From assembly GCA_028279865.1 (NCBI GenBank), contig JANQMV010000014.1:1-59580 (forward strand): a stretch of DNA of 59,580 nt, read 5' to 3'. Position 1 is the first letter of the stretch. The number at the start of each line of letters is the position of its first letter. The notes below the pieces were generated by a model. The model had not been told where the DNA came from. It was given only the letters and a program-made list of their open reading frames with translations, and searched no databases. This document shows positions 26,841-36,418 of this stretch, piece after piece. Both the position numbers and the translations under genes were made by a program. The DNA is from Candidatus Altimarinota bacterium. Lineage in GTDB: Bacteria; Patescibacteriota; Gracilibacteria; JANQMV01.

Positions 26841-27827
26841 TTATTTTTTCTCAAACAGTTTTCTGATCTCTGCTCCACATTTTTCAATTGGATGATTTTT
26901 CTCTTCTTCTCTCCATTTATTCATATTTTGCATTCCGTTTTTATATTCATTGAGCCATTCTTCCGCAAATTTTCCAGTTTGAATACTTTTCAATTGATCG
27001 CGCATGATGTTTTTCATCTCTTCATTATTCACTTTTGGCTCAAAACTTCTTCCTCCATATTCAGCTGTATTGGAAACCACATGATACATGTGACCAATAC
27101 CACCTTCATACATCAAATCAACAATCAGTTTTAGCTCATGCAGACATTCGAAGTAAGCCATTTCCGGTGGATAACCAGCTTCAGTTAAGACTTCAAAACC
27201 AGCCTTAACCAAACCAGCGGCTCCGCCACAAAGTACCGCTTGTTCTCCGAATAAATCTTCCTCAGCTTCTTGCTTAAATGTACATTCCATTACACCGGCT
27301 TTGGTAAACTTCATCGCCGCAGACATTGCTAGCGCAATTTCTTTGGCTTTTCCTGAAGCATCTTGTTCAACCGCAATTAAAGCAGGGACACCAAAACCTT
27401 CTTTAAATCTTTTATATTCTTCTGTTCCGGGAGATTTTGGTGCAACCATGATGACATCAATATCATGAGCCGGTTTAATTTTATCGAAAACGATATTGAA
27501 ACCATGCGAAAAAGAAAGCACTGCTCCAGCTTTGAGATTTGGTTCAATTTCTTTTTCATAAATTTCTGCTTGAATTTCGTCTGGAATCAAAATATGAATA
27601 ATATCAGCTTGAGCAACAGCATCAGCAATCGCAGCTACTTCCAGCCCGTCTGCTTGTACAAGACTCCATGATTCTCCACTATCTCTCACGCCGACAACAA
27701 CATTTACTCCTGACTCGTGTAGCATTCTGGATTGCGCACGACCTTGCGCACCATAACCGATTACGGCAATAGTTTTACCATTTAAAAGAGAGGCATCAGC
27801 ATCAGCTTCATAATACAATTTGACCAT
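26841..27827 (-). CDS. ilvC: Ketol-acid reductoisomerase (NADP+)
   Basis: Class I KARI of 328 residues, catalysing the second common step of valine, leucine and isoleucine synthesis. The dinucleotide fold is AVIGYGAQGRAQS, and the cofactor-specificity loop VGVRDSGESW has Arg and Ser positions fitting NADPH. The catalytic knotted domain holds the metal ligands in EEDLFGEQAVLCGG and the CLHELKLIVDLMYEGG helix. With ilvN at 6449, it indicates a branched-chain pathway scattered across the genome. ATG start, TAA stop, no TGA codons. Confidence 0.94.
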   Translation of the reverse strand: MVKLYYEADADASLLNGKTIAVIGYGAQGRAQSRMLHESGVNVVVGVRDSGESWSLVQADGLEVAAIADAVAQADIIHILIPDEIQAEIYEKEIEPNLKAGAVLSFSHGFNIVFDKIKPAHDIDVIMVAPKSPGTEEYKRFKEGFGVPALIAVEQDASGKAKEIALAMSAAMKFTKAGVMECTFKQEAEEDLFGEQAVLCGGAAGLVKAGFEVLTEAGYPPEMAYFECLHELKLIVDLMYEGGIGHMYHVVSNTAEYGGRSFEPKVNNEEMKNIMRDQLKSIQTGKFAEEWLNEYKNGMQNMNKWREEEKNHPIEKCGAEIRKLFEKK

Positions 27828-27927
27828 TTTTAGTATAATTAAAAAACTAAAATAACAGAGGCATTTTAAGTCTTGTTCAAAATAATCGCAAACCTTTTTA
27901 CTGAATTTTTATCAAGAAAAAAAGAAC

Positions 27928-29817
27928 CTATTTATTTGTAATCTCAAGAATTTTTTGAGTAATCAAATACTGTTTTTCTACCGGCAAGAGTTTTTTAATT
28001 TCTGTCAAAGTTGCAATTTGTTTTTTATTATTTGGAATCTTTTTTAGTAAACTGAGCATCTGATTATTTTGACCTCTTTGAGTTTTATAAATATTCACTT
28101 TATTGATAAATTCTTGAGCACGTGTTTTTGGGTCATCTTTTTGCACAGTAACAATGTGCTTTTTTAATGGTTTTTTGGGTTGAGGTGTTAGTTTGTTAAT
28201 TTCTTGGATTGTATTTTGGTGAATGGTGTCAACAAGTGAAGCTAATTTGTCTGATTCGGCAGATTTCACATCTTCTTTTAAGGCTTGTAAAATCTGTAAT
28301 TCTTCTGTTTTTTGTAAAATAAAAGTTTTTTTGTGTTCTGCAACAATTGCTCCTGTTGAATTTAAGATTGAAGTTTGATTTTGACTAATACTGACGAGTA
28401 AATTTTCTGCAAGCTCAGGCGTGCCGTTTTCAAATAAATCTTGTGCTTCAAAAAGTTTTTCAGCTGTTCTTTTGATTAAAACGGACTCAGGTTGGTCTGT
28501 TATTTGTAGTTCTAATTCTCTTAAGAGCTCTTTGATTTTATACTCCTGAGTTCCTGGGAGAACAGTTGTATAATCATTTTGCATTTCGGCTAAAGCTTTT
28601 TCTAACTGCGGCTTTAGAGCTGTTTCATTTTTGGCTTCTTGAAACAAATTTTTAAATTCTTCTAAAATAACATTACTTTCAGAATATTCAGCCTTAGCGC
28701 TCAAGGCAGCAGCTTGTCTAAACTTTTTTGTAATTTTTTCTAATTTTTCTGTGGACTGATCCGGGTTTGTAATTACGTTTTTAGCTTCTTCCAATCCTTT
28801 TTTAACTGGATAAAGGGGAGAATTTGGCAAAATTCCTGCAGCCGCAATGATTTTTTCTTCGCGTTTTTTTTCAAGGTTGTCTAGGTGTATTTTGTCTTTT
28901 TCCTTATTTTCCGTGAACCAGTCATTGGTATACTCATTTTCAATAGGCTTGATTTGTGCTGTTTGAGCGACAGTTTTTTCACTTGAAACTTTTACTTCAA
29001 CTTTATATCCTCCCGCAACTTTTGTCTTTGCAACGACACTATTTGCTTCTGATTGTAAAATTTTCACATCTATCAAATGATCAACGACATTGATAGATGT
29101 CGGCTGATTTGTACCTGCTAAAATATCGAAAGTCGCATTCTTGGTTGAAACAGAACTGTTGTGTGTATTCACGGTAAAATCAGAGCTGTTAGACACGGCT
29201 TGAATGACTTTATTCCAAGTTCTACCATTTTTTAGCTTTAACTCGATTTTTTCATCCAAGCTTTCCTTAAAAAAGTCTGTAATCGTGAGTTCGGTGTTGT
29301 TTGCTAGTCTTGTGACCGAACTATCAAAAAAATGAATTTCTACAATATCATCATGGTCTGTTTGGATTGTATCTCCAATATTGAGTTCTTGTAATTGTTG
29401 TGCCATTTTCCAGTTTTGACCGAGAGGTTTGATAATAGGGTCCCCGTTAGTAATGACAAGATAAACGGAATTAGAGGCTTCTACTGTTTGAGGAGTGTAG
29501 ACCGAAAAACTAAAAATACTGACAAATAAAATTCCAAAAGAGGTCGCCAAAGAAAAGAATTTTTTATTCAACAAAAATCTTCTTACCCATTGAGGAACGA
29601 AGCTTGTGGGGCGAGCAATCTTACTTAAAAGGCGCTCTTTGGACATAATCTGAAAAGTATCTGCAGGATGTATCTTTTGGAAATCATACAAAACATCCTC
29701 TAGCCAAGAAGATTTCTCTTGCCTGATACGTAGCATCAAACGTTTTTTAGCTTGTTTCCTAAAATCTTTGCTAGGGGTAAGTTTGCCTATTTGTTTAAAT
29801 TCTAAAGATTTCTTCAA
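27928..29817 (-). CDS. FecR-like / DUF5667 membrane protein, probable partner of the sigma factor
   Basis: A 629-residue single-pass protein. The N-terminal cytoplasmic segment is about 100 residues long, one membrane helix lies near 92-112 (FFSLATSFGILFVSIFSF), then a FecR-type beta domain follows (about 130-250, DIVEIHFFDSSVTRLANNTEL) and a long helical DUF5667-like region with AAAGILPNSPLYPVKKGLEE near residue 325. The gene lies 150 bp downstream of an ECF sigma-factor gene on the same strand. The layout (cytoplasmic N-terminus, membrane helix, sensor outside) suits an anti-sigma regulator, but a canonical zinc anti-sigma motif is not seen. TAG stop. Confidence 0.72.
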   Translation of the reverse strand: MKKSLEFKQIGKLTPSKDFRKQAKKRLMLRIRQEKSSWLEDVLYDFQKIHPADTFQIMSKERLLSKIARPTSFVPQWVRRFLLNKKFFSLATSFGILFVSIFSFSVYTPQTVEASNSVYLVITNGDPIIKPLGQNWKMAQQLQELNIGDTIQTDHDDIVEIHFFDSSVTRLANNTELTITDFFKESLDEKIELKLKNGRTWNKVIQAVSNSSDFTVNTHNSSVSTKNATFDILAGTNQPTSINVVDHLIDVKILQSEANSVVAKTKVAGGYKVEVKVSSEKTVAQTAQIKPIENEYTNDWFTENKEKDKIHLDNLEKKREEKIIAAAGILPNSPLYPVKKGLEEAKNVITNPDQSTEKLEKITKKFRQAAALSAKAEYSESNVILEEFKNLFQEAKNETALKPQLEKALAEMQNDYTTVLPGTQEYKIKELLRELELQITDQPESVLIKRTAEKLFEAQDLFENGTPELAENLLVSISQNQTSILNSTGAIVAEHKKTFILQKTEELQILQALKEDVKSAESDKLASLVDTIHQNTIQEINKLTPQPKKPLKKHIVTVQKDDPKTRAQEFINKVNIYKTQRGQNNQMLSLLKKIPNNKKQIATLTEIKKLLPVEKQYLITQKILEITNK

Positions 29818-29969
29818 TTTTTAGATAAAAATAACAGCATTAATTAAAACGTATCTTATGCTAATTTGTTTCACTTTTTCTATATAAATTGACCTAAAAT
29901 AAAAAGTGACGCAGTTCATAAATTTAGAGCTCAAAAAAAAACTGCTCTTTTGCGCTTTTTTATCTCAGC

Positions 29970-30533
29970 TTAGACCAGTTTTTCCAACCCCTTGCCTTTT
30001 AAAATTGTTTGCAACTTATTCAGCCCTCGTGAAAGTAAAACACGCACAGCTGTTTCGCTTTTTTCCATTGTCTTTGAAATTTCTTGATTTGACAAGTCGT
30101 TAATATACTTGAGGATGATTGCCTGTGCTTGGTTTTCCGGCAAGCCCCTTAGTGCAATTTGTACTTCTTTTTGAATCAATTGTTTTTCAATTAAGTTTTG
30201 CGGAGCATTTTCTTGCTTATGATCTTGCCAAGTGTCGTCCAGCGCAAGTACTTCTTTGTTTTTTCGATAAAAATCAACGACTTCATTATGTGCGATCCGA
30301 AAAACCCAAGCGGAAAAAGGCACACCCTTATTTTTGTATTTTTTTAAATTTTTCCAAACCTTAAAAAAGACATCCTCAGTCAAATCTTCAGCGATTTCCA
30401 CTGAAGGTGTTTTAAAATAAATATAACGATAAATCTGATCGATTAATTGATCGTATATCATCCCAAAGGCTGTTTGATCTCCTTGCTGAGCTTGTTCAAC
30501 AAGGGCATTTATTTGTATTTGTTTTGAATTCAT
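29970..30533 (-). CDS. ECF-type RNA polymerase sigma factor
   Basis: Group 4 sigma factor of 187 residues with only regions 2 and 4. Region 2 contains YRYIYFKTPSVEIAEDLTEDVFFKVW and FSAWVFRIAHNEVVDFYRK; region 4 contains LRGLPENQAQAIILKYINDLSNQEIS and SETAVRVLLSRGLNKL, the -35-reading helix-turn-helix. The neighbouring FecR-like membrane protein (27928-29817) is its likely regulator, and the PP2C-like protein upstream may belong to the same envelope-sensing group. ATG start, TAA stop. The target promoters are unknown. Confidence 0.9.
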   Translation of the reverse strand: MNSKQIQINALVEQAQQGDQTAFGMIYDQLIDQIYRYIYFKTPSVEIAEDLTEDVFFKVWKNLKKYKNKGVPFSAWVFRIAHNEVVDFYRKNKEVLALDDTWQDHKQENAPQNLIEKQLIQKEVQIALRGLPENQAQAIILKYINDLSNQEISKTMEKSETAVRVLLSRGLNKLQTILKGKGLEKLV

Positions 30534-30664
30534 TTCTCTTTTTATTCCTAGTATTTTCCCTTATAACATTATTTCCACCTTTTTCCTAATAAAAATTTTT
30601 TAAATTAGGCAAATTTGAGTTGTTCAATTTTTTACCTTAATCTCCGTTCTACTTTTTTCAATTT

Positions 30665-32527
30665 CTAAAGACCAATTTCATAAATCTTATCCTTCCCAAG
30701 AGCAAAAAGCTTCTGTTCGTTTTGTTCTACATAAATATCTACGATTTGTCCAACTCCTTCCAAAATAATTTGTCTTTGATAATCTCCTCTGCCATTGGAA
30801 AGTTTCCTAACCACCAAAATACTGTTTTTTTGAGAATTAAGTAGATAAATATAATTTTGATCAGGCAGGGTAAAAATCTTATTTACATTTTCTGCATCTT
30901 CTGCATTAATATTATCAATATTAAATTCTTGGCGATTACCACGATAAAGCTTGATAATTTCCCCTCCTTCACTTAGGACGAAAATATTACCGTCAATTGC
31001 CAAGTCCAGTGCCTTGGAAAGGTCGGCATCCAAGTTATATTCTTTTGCTCCGTCATAACTGTTTTTGCGTCTCTCATATTTCCAAATTTGATTATCTTGA
31101 GGAGCAAGTAAGTATAAAAATTTGCTATAAACAGCAATTGCATTTGATTTTTTCCACATTTCGTCGCTGGTTTCTCCCAGACTAAATTGACCATCATTAA
31201 ATTCCAAAATTTTGTTTGATTCTGTCAAAAATATAATTAGATCTTTACTTGACATTGCCGTTGCTGCAGTAATTTTCTCAGAATCACTGACAGTGAGAGG
31301 ATCCTCTATTTGGTCTAAAATTGTTTCATAAAGCGCATTGTATTCGTATGCAAATAACTTACCGCCCAATTCAGCCATACCAAGTAAATTGATACTTGTT
31401 CTTTTGGTGCTTAAATCGGCAAGAATTTTCGGATTGCTAATCCGTTGAATATTATTTACTTGGTCACGTAATTCTTTGACCTTATCTAAGATCTGTACAG
31501 ATTCGGTGCGAAAATATCCTTCATTTAAAATTTGTACAACACGTCCTTCCACTTTTCCCAAAATTGCGTTGGCACTTTCTTTGTCTTCCATTAACGCTAA
31601 TTTTTCCGCACGTTTTAACTCCTCTGCGGAATTGTTAATGGCAATATTGTATTCGGCATATTTTTCTTTATCCAAATTGTCAGAAAAAGCTAATGTAACA
31701 CCAATAATCAAGATAATTAAAAAAGCTGCCAGTGCTGCGACAATAGAAAAACTTTCTACTTTTTCCGGATCCTTACCCATCTTAACCGCAATCCATTTTA
31801 CAAAACTGTCAAAATAAGCTTTGATTTTTTGCATAGGTTCTTTTTTGAGCATTTCTCGTTTTTTTTCAGGACTTGCTTCAATCCCGCCAAAAACACTCCT
31901 CTTAAAAAATGCAGCTGTGACAGCTAAGGAGTTTGCATCCTGCGTACTACTATTGATTTCTGCGAGAGCTTCGGGAATGTTTTGCTTAAAAATATCCGTA
32001 ATTTGCTGAGCTGTGAGATAACGTAAAAGCCGGCGAGATGTGAAAACAAGTGTGTCATTCATCGCGATTTCTCCGCTTGCAATATTCATAAAAACATCAC
32101 TGTCTTCATCTTTTCTAACGGACAGACCTTCGCTAACCACCGTAAGTTTATTATTTCTGATCAGATAAGTCTCCGCATCTCCGCTTTGAGTCAGATGCAG
32201 GCTTTGATTGTCCTGAATGGCAATGATTGCATTGATTTTACAAAAAGTCTGATCTTCATTTTTTTCTTTTAGGTTTTTGAGGAGCAGATTGATTTCTTTT
32301 AAAGTTTCTTCAAAACGCTCATAAATATCTTTTTGTGAGCGGTCAAAAAAAATGTCCTCAAAACTAATTTGAATAATACGTTTGACAGACTCTGCCTCGG
32401 TTCCTTCACCGATAATTTCCAAATTTAGCCAAACTTTCTCTGTAAAATTATCACGCTCCAAGGTAATAAGATCATGATAGTGGTTTTCGCTAGGTCTTAC
32501 AAGTGTATCTGAGATGATGTTAAACAT
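30665..32527 (-). CDS. Membrane protein with PP2C-like N-terminus and beta-propeller-like C-terminus
   Basis: A 620-residue protein. Residues 1-220 resemble a PP2C/SpoIIE-type fold (NAIIAIQDNQSLHLTQSGDAETYLIRNNKL, then DTLVFTSRRLLRYL), but the paired metal-binding aspartates are not obvious, so it may be an inactive phosphatase. A basic stretch and one membrane helix follow (about 262-285, IVAALAAFLIILIIGVTLAF), then a coiled coil (290-380) and a C-terminal set of short beta repeats resembling a propeller. It is probably a bitopic sensor linking outside to inside. The next gene downstream on the same strand is the ECF sigma factor. TAG stop. Confidence 0.6.
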   Translation of the reverse strand: MFNIISDTLVRPSENHYHDLITLERDNFTEKVWLNLEIIGEGTEAESVKRIIQISFEDIFFDRSQKDIYERFEETLKEINLLLKNLKEKNEDQTFCKINAIIAIQDNQSLHLTQSGDAETYLIRNNKLTVVSEGLSVRKDEDSDVFMNIASGEIAMNDTLVFTSRRLLRYLTAQQITDIFKQNIPEALAEINSSTQDANSLAVTAAFFKRSVFGGIEASPEKKREMLKKEPMQKIKAYFDSFVKWIAVKMGKDPEKVESFSIVAALAAFLIILIIGVTLAFSDNLDKEKYAEYNIAINNSAEELKRAEKLALMEDKESANAILGKVEGRVVQILNEGYFRTESVQILDKVKELRDQVNNIQRISNPKILADLSTKRTSINLLGMAELGGKLFAYEYNALYETILDQIEDPLTVSDSEKITAATAMSSKDLIIFLTESNKILEFNDGQFSLGETSDEMWKKSNAIAVYSKFLYLLAPQDNQIWKYERRKNSYDGAKEYNLDADLSKALDLAIDGNIFVLSEGGEIIKLYRGNRQEFNIDNINAEDAENVNKIFTLPDQNYIYLLNSQKNSILVVRKLSNGRGDYQRQIILEGVGQIVDIYVEQNEQKLFALGKDKIYEIGL

Positions 32528-32703
32528 ATTTTCAAAATTTAATTGTTTTTATTTCTAGCGTGAAGCGTACCATTACTTTTCCCTAATTTCAATTGCTTTT
32601 TTAGAATTTTTCTGCTAGAATTACCTGATATTTTGGAAGATCTATGAAGTTAGCTTTTAAATTTCGAAAGCAATATTAACTTTTTATAGCTTAAAAACCC
32701 TGA

Positions 32704-33030
32704 ATGAACTTAGCAAAAGTAGAAAAATTAAAGGCAATGATTCAACAAGCGGAATTTTTAGAAGAAGCAACAAAAATGTTGTTTTTGGAAAAGTTGCCAT
32801 ACCTAAATGAAAAGAAACTCGTTGATTTGTATGAAGTTTTTGAACATGATTTGGAGAAAAGGAATAAATTGAAAAAAAGAAAAGTGGAAATTCTAAAAAA
32901 TTATAAAGTGAAAATTAAAAGTATCTACCAAAAGGCGAAACACCTTGTCGTTTCAATGAAGGAGAAAGCTGTTGCAAAGATTGATGAAAGAGAGCTAAAC
33001 ACCTTGGATCATGAACTCAATAACCTCTAA
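32704..33030 (+). CDS. Small coiled-coil protein, type A copy 1 of the 32.7-36.3 kb cassette
   Basis: A 108-residue, Lys/Glu-rich, almost entirely helical protein. The N-terminal third reads MIQQAEFLEE...FLEKLPYLNEKKLVDLYEVFE, matching position by position the related protein at 34189 (IERLPNLDEEQLKDLLAVLE). It precedes a larger UGA-containing gene by 10 bp, and the second type A gene also precedes a UGA-containing gene. I do not recognise a family; a chaperone or adaptor for the larger partner is inference. TAA stop, no TGA codons. Confidence 0.65.
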   Translation: MNLAKVEKLKAMIQQAEFLEEATKMLFLEKLPYLNEKKLVDLYEVFEHDLEKRNKLKKRKVEILKNYKVKIKSIYQKAKHLVVSMKEKAVAKIDERELNTLDHELNNL

Positions 33031-33040
33031 TTAAGAATTT

Positions 33041-34159
33041 ATGCCAGCCAAAGGAGAGACACCACCGGTGGATTACAGTATGGATAATTTAAAAGATGTT
33101 TTTGATCTTGAATTCCAAGCTTCAGATGCAACTACTTTGGAGGAGGAGGTTGATCAAAAGCTCTTAGCCTGATTAGAAGCAGATTTAGATAAAGACATTG
33201 CTCGTAATTTAAATTCTGCGGAAAAATCAGAATTAAAAAAAATAAAAGAAGAATTAACACCATTGATTTTACAGGCAAATGATTTGTGGGATACGAGCCA
33301 AGAAGGTTTTCAGAAATTAAAAGAAGAGACAGGAAAGCTTAATGCTGACACGAGGACAGCTTTGATGAAGATTATTATGCCTCTTATAGAAAATCACGAA
33401 GGTTTACAGCTGTTAATGAAAAAATCTGCAGAAAGAGATCGCTACAATCTGGATTATCAAAATTTAGAGCAAATATCGAAAAATGCTGATAAAAAAATCG
33501 ACTCTGCCTTAGAGCAAAAGATGGGCAAAATGGGGAAGTTTCTTAACTTTCTTGGTCAAAAATTTTTGGGTATGTCTGTCAAAGATATGCTTAAAGATCC
33601 GGATTCTCCTTATGGAGATTTACTGCGCGGAATTTTTGAAATCAACGTTGATGAAAAGGATTTAAGAAAAGCAAAAAATCCTTTTGAAGAAAAGTTCAAA
33701 GAAAAACAAAAAGAATTGGAAAAAACTCTTGAAGAGGGAGATTTGGCTAAGATTGAAGGAATGGAGGTGTTAAAAGAAGAAGATAAAGAGGCAAGTACGA
33801 TTTTGAAATCAATGCGGAAATACTCGATATGTGATGGTTTGAAGCTAAATACTTATTCTAAGGAAGAGCAAACGATGCAACTTAAGGCACAAAACTGGAA
33901 TCAAGTTATCTTTCTGCGCAAATTTATTCCACATGCGACGATTCCTGAGCAGTTTAGTGATTTTACAAATAAATACTCGGATTACCTGCCCGATGACTTA
34001 CTATCAGCAAAAAACTCTGAATATAAACCTGCGGAAAAAAAAGATTTTCCCGATATTGCGAATGTGACCAGCGAAGGTTTTGATATTACGATTGGTTGGC
34101 AAAGTGCAAAAAATGTTTTTAACGCAATTGATGATTGACTGAAGGATAAAGAGAAATAA
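33041..34159 (+). CDS. Hypothetical helical protein, type B copy 1 (two TGA codons)
   Basis: With TGA as glycine the frame runs ATG 33041 to TAA 34159, 372 residues; TGA codons are at 33170 and 34136. The protein is charged and mainly helical with no signal peptide. A glycine/hydrophobic stretch near residues 160-185 (GKMGKFLNFLGQKFLGMS) may be an amphipathic helix, and the C-terminal 130 residues look globular (FLRKFIPHATIPEQFSDF). It is tightly spaced after the type A gene. No recognised family. In the standard code the first 43 and last 7 codons would be lost. Confidence 0.7.
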
Positions 34160-34188
34160 CAAGAAACAAGGTAAGTTAATTTTAATCT

Positions 34189-34512
34189 ATGCAAGAACTT
34201 CTTGATAAAATCATCGAATTAATCCAAAACAAGCAAATTGGAACACGTGAAAAGTCCGAATGGATTGAAAGATTACCGAATTTGGACGAGGAACAACTGA
34301 AGGATTTATTGGCTGTCTTAGAAGCACAAACAAATAAGGAAATGGATATTTTAGAGCAGAAAAATATTATTAAATTAGAAGCACAAACACGGGAGCTGGA
34401 AGATCTAACGGAAAAAGGAATAAAGCTAATTTATCAAAGAGGAGAAGAAGTAAGCAGACAAGATGAAGTATCAGAAAGAGAAGCAGCTATTGCAGAGTTA
34501 CAAGCATTATAA
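34189..34512 (+). CDS. Small coiled-coil protein, type A copy 2
   Basis: A 107-residue helical, Glu/Lys-rich protein related to the one at 32704: both have LIQ-x(n)-LPxLxExxLxxLxxVxE in the first half, then a long charged helix. It lies 29 bp after the first type B gene and 28 bp before the second. No TGA codons; TAA stop. The repeated A-B-A-B order is the main clue that A and B proteins work in pairs. Confidence 0.68.
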   Translation: MQELLDKIIELIQNKQIGTREKSEWIERLPNLDEEQLKDLLAVLEAQTNKEMDILEQKNIIKLEAQTRELEDLTEKGIKLIYQRGEEVSRQDEVSEREAAIAELQAL

Positions 34513-34540
34513 ATATTAGATTTTAATTTATAAATTTAGG

Positions 34541-36343
34541 ATGCAGTTGTGGAATTTACAATTAGGTTTAGAACAAGATACGCAGTTTTTTGGAGAAAAA
34601 AGAGCGATCTTCTGAATGGAACAAGCTGCCGATTTTGCTGTGAGGCAAGCAGAAAAAATTCAACTGGCAGAAGGAGAAAAACAAGATTCAGAAAAAAATC
34701 CGGAAGAAGCAAAACAAAAAGCTGAGGAGATTACGGCTAACTTAAAGAGAAGTTTGGTTGAAAACGTAAGAACAGCTGCGCAAATAGGCTGAATTGATTC
34801 AAGCAAACTTTTTTGAGTAATAGACAGTGAAATTGGTCCGCAATTTCAAGAAAAGCTGGATGCTCAGGGGCTTAGATTAAACATTTTGACGCTAATTGCA
34901 AATCTTCGAGCTGATTTGAAAGATGGCGATTTGGATCAGGATTATGATTCGACGGAAGATTATAAGGCGATCTTGACTGATAAGGAAAAAGGTCGTGTTA
35001 CTCTGAGTATTAGCGATGCGATTAGAGGTAAGCAAAATATCGAATGAATTGGTGAAGTTCAATTTAGTGATGAAATTTTGAACGAACTCCTGAATGCCGT
35101 TATGGAAAATAAAACAGATCCTGCGCAAAAAGATGCGGACTATCTAAAACAACAGTTTGAAAAAAGTGATTCTCCGGAATCAAAAATACTTGTGAGAGGT
35201 TATGCCGAAATTGTTAATAAGTATGAAGTAAAGCAAGAAGAAAAAGCTTTGATTCAGGATACTATCAATTCATTAGAGCCCCCTTATAACCGTCTTTCTG
35301 GAAATGAAAACTTAAAAAACTTAATTTCGCGCAATTTTGATATCAATAAAAATGAAATGGGTGATGTTATTTTATTTGATCACAAAAATTCAGCTGAAAA
35401 AATTAATAATCCTGCCGAAGCTATTCAAAAATTCTTAGACCAACAAATCCCTGAAATTAAAGATTTAGCAAAAGAAGATTGAGAATTACCAGTAGATTTG
35501 CTTAAACAAATTGAGCAAAAAGATAGCTTACAAAAACAATCTATCGATGCAATTAGGGCTCAATTACAAGCTGCAAAAGAGTACGATGAATCATCTGAAA
35601 ATAAAATGACTTTTGGTAATTTAATCAAAACAATTGCAGAATGGATTAGCGCTATTTCTTCAGGAAATTTTGACAAACTTGGTGGACTGACCAAAGGAGT
35701 TAAATTAACTGAAACGGAAAGCGAAACATATAAATTTGATATGGTGTATGATGCGGAAAAGGAAAAACCTAGCTCAGACGAAGTGCGTGGCTATCTAAAA
35801 GGAAGGACACTCACAATCAACGAATGAACAGATAATGAGCAAGATGTAGAGATTACTGATCCGAGAAAACAGATCAAAAATATTGAAATCAATGCAGATT
35901 GAAAAATTTCCTTTACTGCAAAAGAGTTAGTCGATCCGGGAGAAGTTGAACAAAAATCAGAAAAACCGGAAAAAACTGCTAAAAAACTAGAGATGGAAGA
36001 TTTAACAGGAGAAGTTGCAAAAGAAACATTACAAAAGATTAATACTGGAGAAGCTGCCACATTAGGAACAATTTGAGACAAGCCTCTGCAAATACAAAGT
36101 TTTGATGGGCTTCAATTTGATACATTAAATTGAGTGGAGAATAAACTTCAGCTTGGTTCTGGTGATTTAGGGCAAGCTTTCCTTGATTTAAAATTAGATG
36201 AAAGCTGAGAACTAGTCGTAAAACCAGAAGTTGTCAGTATTTTTAACAATAAATTTGATGAAAATGTAGCCGTTGAAGCAGAAGGGAATTTAATTAAATT
36301 AAAAAAGATTGAAAACAAAGATAAGAAAAATCCGGAATTATAA
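34541..36343 (+). CDS. Hypothetical large protein, type B copy 2 (ten TGA codons)
   Basis: A 600-residue frame from ATG 34541 to TAA 36343 with ten TGA codons, the highest number in the window. Contexts such as NAD-G-KISF, DES-G-ELVV and GTI-G-DKPL are typical turn glycines. The N-terminal 400 residues are helical, with an amphipathic segment near 350-375 (FGNLIKTIAEWISAISSGNF); the C-terminal 200 are beta-rich. There is no signal peptide and no recognised family. In the standard code it falls into many short fragments and would be missed. It lies 75 bp upstream of the hydrogenase genes, but a functional link is not evident. Confidence 0.78.
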
Positions 36344-36418
36344 ATTGGATATTTTTAACCAGATTTATTTGCAGTTGGTTTTTGTATTTCATATAATTAG
36401 CTAAAATAAAAAGTAGAA

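Noticed and set aside
10886-36343. TGA as tryptophan (code 4) or selenocysteine
   Set aside because: The affected PilB positions are conserved glycines, and motif A of the GNAT needs Gly-x-Gly. Tryptophan or selenocysteine there makes no sense, TGG encodes Trp normally throughout, and there is no SECIS-like signal or Cys/Sec context.
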